From contig SGPM01000009.1 in NCBI GenBank assembly GCA_004802725.1, positions 1 to 64,000 of the forward strand: DNA of 64,000 bases, given 5' to 3'. This document shows positions 22,725 to 33,220 of the stretch, one piece after another (position 1 is the stretch's first letter; each line of letters opens with the position of its first letter). Origin of the DNA: Antrodiella citrinella. Taxonomy: Eukaryota; Basidiomycota; Agaricomycetes; Polyporales; Steccherinaceae. The notes beneath the pieces are model-generated. The model saw only the letters and a program-made list of their open reading frames with translations, was not told the origin of the DNA and ran no database searches. Made by a program: the position numbers and the translations under genes.

Positions 22725-24896
22725 TTAGACATCTTCCTCATCAGCAAACAACGACGGACCAGCAAGAAATTTTGGCTGATCCAAAGAACAAAGCGTCATC
22801 TCCTGTTTACTCGACAGAGGCGCAGGTTGTGACGGCGGAGTCGAGTCGCGATCACTTGAAGGACACGACTGCCTTGACTGCACGGAGAGGAACGAGAACA
22901 TGAAGGAACGAGCGGTCGCATGATCGTGTTCACCGCGCTCTGGAAGAAGTTGGGGTACGCTGCAGCCAAGAACCGAAGACGAGATTGGGATGGCAGAGAT
23001 TTTGTCGACGAAGGACCGTGCCGTCGTAGTAACTGCTTCGTCATCGGGTGATAGCCTGACGGCAACATCGGGGGAAGGTGGCGATTCGTCAGACAGCCTC
23101 TGAGATATAGTCGGTGAGCACGAACTTGAGGACGAGATACTGGTAAGTGGCCCAGACGTCTGTATTGGACGGCTGGTTTCGCCGTAGAATGGACCCGCAG
23201 CCTGCCTCGAATAATATTCTCGTGATTGACCGGATACAGGCTGGGTACCGCTCTCGCCGGTCGATTGTGAGGTGTCGTAGCTGAGAATCTCTTGCGAAGG
23301 AGGCAGTGTCATAAGACCTGCCCGCGGAGACTCGTACCCAACACCGTGTCTATCATGCGCAAGTCTGAGTTCCGATAGATCATGACAGCGATCCGAAGGA
23401 TCTGGATGATCATAAAATCCCAGACGGCTCTTCACAGCGACCCAAAGGTCGGCTCCTTCAAAAAGCTTGCCATGAACAACGTCCCAAAGTCGTTCTCGGA
23501 CCCAGAGGTCTGTTTCAGATGAGTTGTCGGGTGATGATGTTGGCTGGGAGCTACCGGAGAACGGCTGGAACACTTTATAGCCTACAGACGAATCATCAAG
23601 TGAACCGCTGGTATAGTCTAGTCCCAAGTTCGGAATGCGAGGAGGTGAGACATGGAATGCATGGGCTTGCAGGTCTCCGAGGAATCCAGGGCCAGGAGAC
23701 GCAGCCACAGGAGAGTCTAGAGCATTGATCCAGTCGGTCTTCGAAGAGATGTTGCGCCAAGATGAGTCTGAGCTAACGACAGGTGAGACAGCAGACGAGA
23801 AGGACGGAGAACCAGGAGAGCTGTAACGATCCGACAGAGCGCGGTTGGGAGAAGATGCTCCTCGCTCGTGCCACGTATATCGAGGAGACGTATCATGCGA
23901 AGGAGCTGCAGTGGTGCCTGATAGAACAGGATAGCGCTCTGGGAGTACGTTAAAGGCGTCGATATCCACATAGCTCGAGAACTCTTGATCGTCGTCTCCG
24001 AAATACATGGCTTCGAATTCGGATTCGGGTCCGTTCGTTGATTGTACTGCATGGGGTTCTGAAAACCGTTCTGAGTTACGTGGGTGTGGCATTGAAACCT
24101 CTGACCTCGCCGAAAATGAACTCTCATTTTCATTGCGATGGTGTGATTTCGTCCTATGCGCCGGAGGATCCACAAGAAAGGGATGGGGTGATTCCGCAAG
24201 AGAGGACTATGCAATGATGTAAGTAGAAATTTTGGGATGTATGTAATCCATAGGCAACCTCATCTTCACCCGCGATAGAGTTTTGCAGTCGCCTTCGTTT
24301 TGGAGATGTCCTCCGCTGTTTACTTGAAGAATGTGACAGACCAGCCAAGTCAGGCAACGCAACAATACGATTCATCTCGGCTCGGAGGAAGATGGCTAAG
24401 ATCTGCATCCTTGAGAGAAGTTACTCTACCGCATATATGCGCTAGAACTTACGCTGTGACATGTCCAGTTCCCGCAAAATGGCCGAGGGACGACTGCTGC
24501 TTCCACTGGCAGTGCTACAAGCTCCCATTGAGTCTTTTCCGACTTCAGATCTCATATGTTGCATAGAAGAAGAGACGTTGGAGTAGTCCGTCGCCGCGCT
24601 ATCGTTGCGTTTATGCCGAGACATTGTGTCTTGTCTGGCATGGGCCAAATTAATCTCCGATGAAAGGTTTCCGGAATGCGGTTGCGCGTTCCACACAGAG
24701 CACTTTGTTGAAGGTAGACGGCCAAGACTCGTGGCGAGTATCTTCTGCTTTCCGAAATGACTCTTCTCTGCTCGTGTCGTGGTATCCTTAATTCGCGCCT
24801 TTGCTGCATTCCTGCGATTGTTCGTGACATATGGCACCTTGGAATGTGATTCGCACGTACTTACCTTCGACCACCCATGTAATTAGCTCCCGCCAT
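22725..24896 (-). CDS. Large Ser/Pro-rich disordered protein starting MAGANYMGG
   Basis: The long reverse ORF (22725-24173) opens with GTG, but upstream exons join in frame. ATG 24894-24896 encodes MAGANYMGGRRNAAKARIKD (intron ending in atcgcag), then THFGKQKI-type residues (here KSHFGKQKILAT). A second intron (gtaagttct...cttag) leads to FLRAEMNRIVALPDLAGL, and a third (gttgcc...tgcatag) joins the main ORF. The N-terminal block 'MAGANYMGG(K/R)RNAA.AR.KD' followed by HFGKQ is a pattern I associate with conserved basidiomycete proteins. The remaining 480 residues are low-complexity Ser/Pro/Asp with one ordered island (DLWVRERLWDVVHGKLFEGA). Function is unknown; phosphorylation-rich regulatory roles are only a guess. 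It shares a 248-base divergent promoter with the next gene. Confidence 0.7.
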
Positions 24897-25144
24897 TTCG
24901 CTCTCCAAGAAGAAGAGAGTGGTCTGTCGAGAGTAGAATTTGAATGATAGGACGAGAAAGTAAGAGGACAAAGAGCACCGGCGTAATAAGGAGCAGGTTT
25001 AATTCGGCTAGATTTATGGGCGCTTACAACACCGTTCTTGTCATTCCCTGTCTGCCACCGTTAACTGTTGTCGACAGGCGAGCAACGGGCATTGTTCACC
25101 TACCTTAGTCACCCTCGTCGTACACCTGGCAGACGACTCCATCC
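24897..25144. promoter_or_regulatory. Bidirectional promoter region
   Basis: 248 bases separate the start codons of two divergently transcribed genes (24896 reverse, 25145 forward), so both promoters must share this interval. No single TATA box was identified with confidence. Confidence 0.45.
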
Positions 25145-27596
25145 ATGGAGGAAGAACTCGATATCGGTCTCGCCAATCTTTCTCGCCGTTCCGAATCCTC
25201 GACGGCAAGCCCTCCACGCAAAAGGTTTGGACGTCGACCAGGGACCATCGTAATCGTAGAGGAGAAGTTCAGCCTTGGAAGTGGACTGAGCCCTTTGAAG
25301 TCACCATCCTCTCCGAACCTACTGAAGGACTTTCCTTTGACGGCTTCTCCTCATACACCGCGGAAGTTGTCACGCTCGAACACTCTACCTCGGCTGCAAT
25401 TGAGCAAGACGGACGAACTGGATGGCTTGTCTATGGAGCCTGTAAAGGTGTTGAGGTTAAGAAGATGGATCCATGCGTTGGTGATAGGTGAGCATATTCC
25501 TATTGGTGTAATTGATCACGCTGACCCCTTAACAGTCAACTTTGACTTGGAGTATGGGCCCAAAATCACCAAGATGTTCCCGCCTCTTAACCTAAGTCCT
25601 GCAGAAGCGGAGAACATGTGAGAAAGATTTCTTTGTTATGTGCATTACGATATCTGACATAGTGTCCCAGCGCATTTTCTTCATTTCCAGACGCACCTCA
25701 GATTGAGCTCGGCTCCCAAATGCACTCATTTCGTGTCCGACCACATGACCCAACTGAAGACAAGCTTGTTAGAAACGAGGATAGACCGGCAACACAAGAT
25801 GGGTTCATGTACGGTTTCTCACATTTTACGCAGAGAAGGGATCCGTCGTCGAAACGCGGTTATCAGCAGGTCTGTCGCATGTATATGTGCATACGTACAC
25901 TCCGAATATTGACAGGAGTTTCCTAGAGTTCATTAGTGATCCTAACACCCCACCCATATCCTACACTCTTCTACACAGTACTTTCGTACCTCGGGCAGTC
26001 ATTCCTCATGCACGGAGGTCCCATCTTGGAGGTCGCGTGCCACAATATAGCGAGTTGGTGCGTCCAATACGTTGCATCATTGTCCTGATCCTGACGTCAG
26101 CGCGTAAAGAAGGTCAGATCCCGTACCAGGAGCAGGGATAGAACTAGGTTTCCTTGGTTTTGTCTTCGCAGCAGAGCTTCCAAGCTCAATGGACACGCCG
26201 CAATCTGCGACTTCTGTCTCGGTAAAAGAATATGATCAGGACACGAAAGTAAGTCTATGACGGCTGCCCTAACCTAGTCTTACTTATGATTAACGTTTCA
26301 GATCCTGGCGTCCCTCTCGCCTCCACATCCTGCTCTTATTAGTATTTTTGAATCTTGTTTACAGCACATGTGGTCTATATGGGAATGCCTCGTTCTGTGC
26401 GAACCCATTCTTGTCTACGGGACCTCTGCTGCTATGACAAGTCAGGCAGTCTGGTTCTTGAGAGATATTCTACGACCGGTGCGTCTATCATTGTCAAACA
26501 TTACCCAAACTATCATTGAGCACCGCGCTTCTCAGATTCCTCTTACGGGCGACTTCCGCCCATTCTTTACCATTCATGACGCCGATCACACTCTGTTTAT
26601 CAACACACGCACACCGCAGCCCGGAGTGATCCTTGGGGTGACGAACCCAATCATCGAACGTACTTGCAAACACTGGCCACACGTCATTAGTCTCGGGGCG
26701 CCGCCAAAGTCAGTTCTCGGCCGCATTATCAGTTGCCTCCTTCATCTGTTAATCGTGACTTTGGCGTTTCTGTTTGTGGTGCATTGTAGGAAAGAAAAGC
26801 ACGGGTCGCTCACACCGCGCACGCCACGTACGCCGTGGACCCCTGCGGACTCGCCTATGACGGCTGGACCGGCTCCTGGGTGGAAGTCGAAGACGCATAA
26901 ACGCTATATTTCGCGTGATCGTGCGTTGTTGAAGAGGATTGAAGATGCATGCAAGAGTGGCGACGAGAAAGCCAGTACGTTGTTGTATCCCTTGATTTTG
27001 CTCATTTACTGAATGCAGCGATAGAATTGGAAGCATCCCATGCCTTGCGTCAACACTTCTCCGCACGTACAACTGCATTACTGGCACCCTTACAACGATA
27101 CCTAAATACACTGATACCCACACCAGCCGAAGCTGGCATGTCCACGCCAACTCCAACACCGTCAAATCGAACATTCTCATCCGCGACCTCCCTCCGCTTC
27201 TCCGCCTCCGCGAACTCGTCACCGACAGTAGCCCACGCCCGCCCGTCCTTCCTCAATCCTCAAACGAACTCCGGATCAAGCACACCAACGTCCTCCGCGA
27301 ATCCCAGCCCCGTAGGCACCCACCCACCGACGCCAATCCCCGTCCCATCGCCAGTCCCTTTCGCCTCGAGTCCGAGGTTGCAGCACGCGACGCGGCTGAA
27401 GCCGTTCAACACGAGCATGTTCCTCGCGTCGCTGTCGTCATCGCATGCGGCGACACTGTTGCCGTTCAAGAGCTCGGCGAAGCAACGGGAGTTTTACGAG
27501 CGGTGGTTGAGGTCGAGGGCGTTTGGGGTGTGGTTGGGGCAGCAGGAGGAGGTGGTGAAGAGGGTGTTGGAGGAGAGGAGCGCAGTGGTTAGTTAG
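25145..27596 (+). CDS. DENND6/Afi1-like DENN-domain protein
   Basis: After a disordered basic N-terminus (RKRFGRRPGTIVIV, Ser/Pro linker) the protein matches DENND6: WIHALVIVNFDLEYGPKITK, then IAFSSFPDAPQIELGSQMHSF, DGFMYGFSHFTQRRDPSSKR, SSLVILTPHPYPTLFYTVLS, ILEVACHNIASW, and FRPFFTIHDADHTLFINTRT with ILGVTNPIIERTCKHWPHVI. These DENN proteins act as Rab GEFs or Arf-interacting factors in endosomal recycling and polarised growth (fungal Afi1). About eight short introns; most joins are clear. The one near 26050-26110 is unresolved, because the downstream frame (PVPGAGIELGFLGFVF) needs a weak donor. The C-terminal quarter is a Thr/Pro/Ser-rich linker followed by a helical tail (REFYERWLRSRAFGVWLGQQ). 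Roughly 650 residues. Confidence 0.88.
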
Positions 27597-27951
27597 ATCT
27601 GGGCCATACATGGTTGTTCAGGACTTTGATGGAATGCGTGTAGTTTCTCTGTATTATTTCACCTTGACTGCTGCGGCAGCCATTGCTCGAGACTCGCGTG
27701 GCTTCCCGGCCGCGTGGCGTCATCTACACGGGCGCTTCCTAAAATCCGTTTAGCTCCCGAGGGCTTGAACGTTCTGAAGTTTGAACAGCGTTCAAGTGCT
27801 CACATCGACTACTTATTGCCTACCTATTGCTCGTAAGTTATCGTCAACTTGAGCGTAGAGATCCTTCGGTGTATTTCCAATACGCGCGCACGAGTCGAGG
27901 ACGATTTCGGACGTTGACTGCGGTAGTGCATATACCATTCCAAGTCATACC
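27597..27951. other. Intergenic region before the Mim1-like gene
   Basis: About 355 bases, the 3' flank of the DENN gene and promoter of the next. No gene seen. Confidence 0.4.
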
Positions 27952-29139
27952 ATGACAGACCAGCTGAACAGGGCCGAAGAGGATCTCCTCCAGGTGAGCA
28001 TACTCTTCAATACTCTTTATTCTCAGAACAAACTATGTGATGTATGTGTACGCTGTGACCCGACGCTGACACGCTTCTGCCCACCCACAGTCCGCGCTCG
28101 AGACCGCCTTCCAACCCACACACCTCCGTCGCGTCAGCGTCGTCCTCAACACCCAACCCTCCACAGACCCTCTGCCTCCTCAAGAGCCCCCAGCCCCCTC
28201 CACCGCCTCTTCCTCCTCTGACGTCGCCGCGCAAACACCAGCAGAACCAGGCACAAGCGCAGACGGAGAATCGGGAGAAGAGCCGGAAGAGTGGAAACGC
28301 GAATACGACGCCCACGTCTCGGAATGGCGAGCGCGGTCGGCCGAGCAGAGGGAGAAGGCGGAGGTGGAGCGGACGCGGTGGGAGGCGATCCGAGCGTCCG
28401 AGTCGTCGTCGTCTCGGCACGGGAGGGAAGACGACGTGAAGGAGTGGGAGAGCGTGAGTGTGAGTTTGGGGCCGGGGAGTACGCGGGTGGGGAGTGCGAG
28501 GACGAGCGTGGCTGATGGGAGGGATCTGGTGGCGGGAGAGGGGCAGGGGAGGAAGTCGCAGGGTGTCGCGGTAAGTTTGGGTGTGGTTTAGGTTCTGCTT
28601 GGGAGTAGGTTTGCTGATTTGGTATGGACGTCTCGTAGAACGTGCCGCAGTCGACGACGTCTAGTCCGCCTGAATCTGGGTCTGCGCACGACCGTGGACA
28701 CGGCAGTGGGGAGAAATGGGACGAGGTATCCACCTCGATGACATCCTCATTCCCGTCAATGTCTTTCCCCTCCGACCCTCATTCGCCCGTATCGTCGCAG
28801 CAACATAGGGATCTCACTCATGGGCACCATCCGCACGAGAACCTACGCGACCAAAGACCAGCCCCTCCCGTCGCCACGACGACCTCATCCATCTTCGACC
28901 CCAGCCTGTCCGCAAAGACGCGTACGCTCGCCCTATTCTCGAGCCTCGCCATCAACCTGCTCCTGCCGTTCGTGAACGGCGTCATGCTCGGGTTCGGCGA
29001 GATCTTTGCGCGGAATGCTGCGCTAAAGTGGTTCGGGATCGGCGGGGGCGCGAAGCCGGGGAGTGTGGCGGCGAACGTGGGTGTCAACGCGAACGCATCG
29101 TCTCCTGCGAAGGGAGGCAAGGTGCCATGGAGATTATAG
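27952..29139 (+). CDS. Mitochondrial import protein Mim1/Tom13-like, with long N-terminal extension
   Basis: Three exons (27952-27993, 28091-28570, 28639-29139) give 340 aa. Residues up to about 255 are charged and disordered (Glu/Arg/Ser-rich, with a coiled-coil-like WRARSAEQREKAEVERTRWE segment). The C-terminal region then shows KTRTLALFSSLAINLLLPFV and NGVMLGFGEIFARN, matching the Mim1/Tom13 family: one outer-membrane helix with a small-residue (G..G.G) packing motif. Mim1 inserts helical proteins into the mitochondrial outer membrane and assembles TOM. Yeast Mim1 is about 113 aa, so the N-terminal extension here is large. A short Gly/Ala tail follows the helix. Alternative ORFs on the opposite strand are GC-rich shadows. 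Confidence 0.75.
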
Positions 29140-30792
29140 TGGTGCGCTTTTTGCTTGGTTACCCCCCTCATATAGATGGTGTTTATGTACAGCATAATCT
29201 GAAGTCAACGCATTTCGTCTCTGGAGCAGATTTCTCGTCTGTGGTTGCCAGTGTGGCGTGCACGTTCACTGACCACCTCTACATTGTGGTGAGATTTGCG
29301 GTATTTCTTTCATCTCTATTACAAGAATAGGACCACGTCGTCATCTGGTTTGAGAAGAAGATTTGATCTATGATGAGGTCGTTCTGATGGTCTGAGGTAT
29401 GTTCGTCGCTACTCTCGGTGCGAAGTGGCTCATTTCTCATCACTGCAAGCAGACACGGGATTCGCCATGGGCACGGACGTCAGGGATATCTGGCACCACA
29501 TTGCGTATGTCCAGGCTGATATGGTTCAACGTTCATGAATGATAGTATGACGAGCTTCCTTGTGTTCCTTCTACACGGTACCATATCTCACCCGGGTCAT
29601 CGGTCTCGCCGGTCTCTGTGAGCACGAGCACGGCGAGCTACAACCCATAGAACTATACCAGGGCACCTCGAGGCTCGCAGGGTGTGCTTCGCTGCCTCGG
29701 CTTCTGGCCGCGGCGCAATGTTCGTGATTTGCGCGATGGGGAAGCTGGGGAAAGACTGGAAGATCACAACGGTTCGATTGATTGGCACGGCCAGAGCAGA
29801 GCCCCGGGGGCGCAGTTGCCTGGCGAACGATTATCAGAAGCTCTTTCTCGAGTTCTCGCTGTCCAGTGACCCAGACATCGGACTGTGTTCGGACATAGTA
29901 TCGCTGTTGCGGTTGGAATTCGGTAAGACCTTGCTTATCTTCATAGCCTCAGCTCACCGTCACCTTCCATTGCAGCAGCTGCTGGTGTTCGTCGAGCTGG
30001 ATGATCTATTTTTGGATCAAGAACATGGCATCCTCGAAATCTCGAATAACGGCTCCGCCGGCGCCTGACGAGGAGAGCAGTCCGGATGCAATGGTTCCAA
30101 CTTCCGCCTCCATCTCACAGAGTTCTATACGTGCATGATATCATATAACACAGGTATATTGTCTCCCGAGGACGCACATACAACCGACATCTTATTTGTG
30201 ACCATCGCAAGGTGATTGCATCAACGACGAATATATATTGTTCAGTGCGGGAGACGTCTGGCAAGACGTGGCAAAGCCCTTCGCGTGTACGGTCGTCGCC
30301 GAGTTGTTCTTCTCAGCCCTCTCTCGGGCATCTGACTCTAGATGTTCTGGATGATGAGCACTGCCTAACTGGAACAGCGTGATCCACCGTGAGCACTCCA
30401 TTGCGGGCACGACCCACAACTGGCAGAACCTTTCCAGGTTTCCACTGCGCACCAGCACCTTCCCTCCCCATGAGCCTCTCGTTCCATCCTACCAATCCCA
30501 CGTGGCTTCGCTCGTTGGATACCACTCCAGGAGCCTCTCTTCCTCAGCCCTTCTCGCCTTCTTCAAGGCACTGCCTAAAGGCATAGGACAATCCGGTTTT
30601 CATTTCCCCGTTCAGAGCCACAATGTTTGGTTATTTGCGTCCTGCCTCCGATTCCCCATGACGCATGTCACCAGCACTGTCATTACGCAATGGTTTGCAA
30701 ACATGTCCACTTTCTTTCAGACTCGGCTCGCTGACCGCTGTTGCCTGCTCCCGGTCTAGGTGGCCCTATTCTGAACGGTCTTCCTGATTTCA
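29140..30792. other. Intergenic stretch of about 1.7 kb with an unresolved coding-like patch
   Basis: At 29565-29680 one forward frame reads RVIGLAGLCEHEHGELQPIE and LYQGTSRLAGCASLPRLLAA, which looks protein-like. A second frame is open at 29682-30068. A possible first exon starts at ATG 29467 with a gtatgt donor. I could not link these into one protein or recognise a family. It may be a small multi-exon gene or a relic. The rest (30070-30790) shows nothing. Confidence 0.3.
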
Positions 30793-30800
30793 GATATAAG
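30793..30800 (+). promoter_or_regulatory. TATA box of the aspartic protease gene
   Basis: GATATAAG lies 68-75 bases before ATG 30868. The short leader this implies supports 30868 as the true start and leaves little room for an upstream signal-peptide exon. Confidence 0.5.
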
Positions 30801-30867
30801 AGGGCCTGCGTTGCCTTCTCCACATCCCCATCCTCTTAGGAACCACACTCCCCCTCATCATAGAACA

Positions 30868-32498
30868 ATGGCAGCAGGCTCAGTCTCCTTGGCATCCCGC
30901 ATCGTCGGTCAACACGCCCGCGAGATCATTGCTCGCGATAAAGCTAGGGCCCAGAAGGTCCTCGCAGGTGTCCACCCGCACGGTCCTGCTCGTTTCCGCG
31001 AAGCCCACCGTCGCCACGGCCACTATAGCCACCATCACGGTCATCATGACGCTGCTGCTGCACCCAGTGGTGGTGCACCTGCTACTAGTGGAGGTGGCGG
31101 TGGCGCAGCTACCTCCGACGACGGTGTTGGTGTCGACGTTACCGATGCCGGTGTTACATACACTACTTCGGTTGGCGTTGGTAGCCCGGCCACTCAGTAT
31201 ACTTTGCTCATTGACACCGGTAAGCGACCAAGAAGTCGATGTTGTGGTGTATATCTAACTCCTTCCCTCTGCAGGAAGCTCCAACACCTGGGTTGGTGCT
31301 GGTCAGAAATATGTCAAGACCAGTACTAGCCACAGCACCAACAACAAAGTGGTACGTCTGCCGAAACTTGATCATATCTTGACAAAAATTAATCCCGATT
31401 TGCGATGTAGAACGTCAGCTACGGCTCTGGTTCGTTCTCGGGCACAGAATGTGAGTAAATTTTGAGAGCTTGATAGACTTTGCTGGATGCGCATGCTCAT
31501 AACTTTTTTCACCTAGTCACCGACACTGTCACCATCGCTCCGAACCTTGTCATCACGAAGCAGTCCATTGGTGTCGCTTCCACCGCTCAAGGCTTCGACG
31601 ACGTTGACGGTATCATCGGAATCGGTCCCGTCGACCTCACCTCCGGCACTGTCGCTAACACGGACACAGTGCCCACCGTGACAGACAACCTCTTCGCTCA
31701 GGGCGATATCGAACAGTCTTCCATCGGCATCTCCTTCCAACCATCCACGAGTGCCAGCCAAGTCAACGGCGAGCTTGACTTTGGTGGCGTCGACCAGTCC
31801 AAGTGAGTAATTTCTTGCCTCGCTGATGGGGTACATATAACTGACGAATATTGTTATACAGGATCACCAGCGATGTCACCTTCGTGCCTATCACTTCGAC
31901 GTCCCCCGCTAGTCAATACTGGGGTATTGACCAGAGCGTTACTTACGGTGATAACGAGACCAGCATCCTCGACTCCACTGCTGGTATCGTCGACACCGGA
32001 ACCACCCTCCTACTCCTCGCTACCGATGCCTTCCAGGCATACGAGAAGGCCACCGGCGGCAAGCTCGACAAGTAAGTTCTTCGTATACTATTTTCCTCAT
32101 TTACTCTTACTAATAACACCACTATAGCACCACCGGTCTCCTCACCATCACGGAGGAGCAGTTCGACAACCTGCAGTCCCTGTTCTTCAACATCGGCGGT
32201 ACCAACTTCGAGCTCACGGCGAACGCCCAGATCTGGCCGCGCAGCCTGAACTCGACGATCGGCGGCGAGGAGGGCAAGATCTACCTCGTCACTTCGGATC
32301 TGGGCAGCCCCAGCGGACAGGGTCTGGATTTCATCAGTACGTTCTCGCTTTTTTTTGTTAGTGATGTGGGTTGCTGATGGTGTTTGGTTTTGTGTAGACG
32401 GCTTCGCGTTCTTGCAGCGCTTCTACAGCGTGTTCGATACGACGAACGCTCAGGTTGGGTTGGCGACTACCCCGTTCACGGATGCTACCACCAACTAA
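30868..32498 (+). CDS. Polyporopepsin-like A1 aspartic protease
   Basis: Both catalytic motifs are present: LLIDTG joined by an intron to SSNTW, and GIVDTGTTLLLL. So are family segments SVGVGSPATQYTLLIDTG, YGSGSFSGTE, PTVTDNLFAQGDIEQSSIGI, GELDFGGVDQSK, SLFFNIGGTNFELTANAQIW and FLQRFYSVFDTTNAQVGLAT. These match polyporopepsin of wood-decay basidiomycetes through the C-terminus. Several short introns interrupt the gene. The N-terminal 90 residues are unusual: MAAGSVSLASRIVGQHAREI, a basic helix, a His-rich run (RRHGHYSHHHGHHD) and a Gly/Ser/Ala linker. There is no signal peptide. The protein may be cytosolic or vacuolar, or a leader exon could be missing, but the TATA box lies just upstream. 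Substrate specificity is presumably pepsin-like. Confidence 0.9.
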
Positions 32499-33220
32499 GG
32501 TCGCCTTTCAACTCTTCGATAGAAGGACATTGTAGGTTATTGTACACTTCACTTGGGTGGAACTTAAGGATTGTTTTATGAAATTTGGCCTTGGACATGA
32601 ATTGTAGCTTATATCAAATGAATGAATGACTGGAATGACATCATGCATGGACCTTCAAGTTCTTGTGGGCGTGTGCGTGACCATAGAGGGCGCCAATTTT
32701 GAGAGAATCTTAGTTACAAGTCACTCAACTTTCTGTATGACTTGTATGTACTGCTGCTCCTGTCGAATCTTTTGCTGCTTGTCTAGCGACCCCATTCCTA
32801 TCCCAAGAGACGCCATTGGACGAGTCGATGGGATGTAGGTCTTCATGGACTCGGCACGAATCTCTCTTTCAATATAGGCCCGCCCCATCCGAGTCTTGTG
32901 TTACGTAGGACAGTGGGTGCCCGGAAATTGGTGGTTAACCCTCAGGAAACCAAGTAAATACGTGTATACTATGTTGACAAGCAATGGTAGCTTGTCGGTA
33001 CAATAACGTGACGGTGCTCCTGAATATAGCCTGACATCAACGCAGTGTCAATAGTATGAAGCCTGCCTCGGCCATTTGCCGCGTCCAAAAGACTGATTGT
33101 CAAATTAGAGAAGGTCTAACAAGTCAACATGAGTACATATATTGCATGAGATGAAAGCATAGATGTTATCGAATAAACCGATACTCCTAGATCTGCGACA
33201 GTATGAAGCACAACGTGAAA
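32499..33220. other. Convergent 3' flanks, about 720 bases
   Basis: Lies between the protease stop and the 3' end of the reverse-strand R/E-rich gene. It contains AT-rich probable UTR sequence; no gene seen. Confidence 0.45.

Noticed and set aside
22725..24173. 482-aa GTG-started ORF taken alone as the gene
   Set aside because: Upstream exons with good splice sites restore an ATG start and a conserved N-terminal block.
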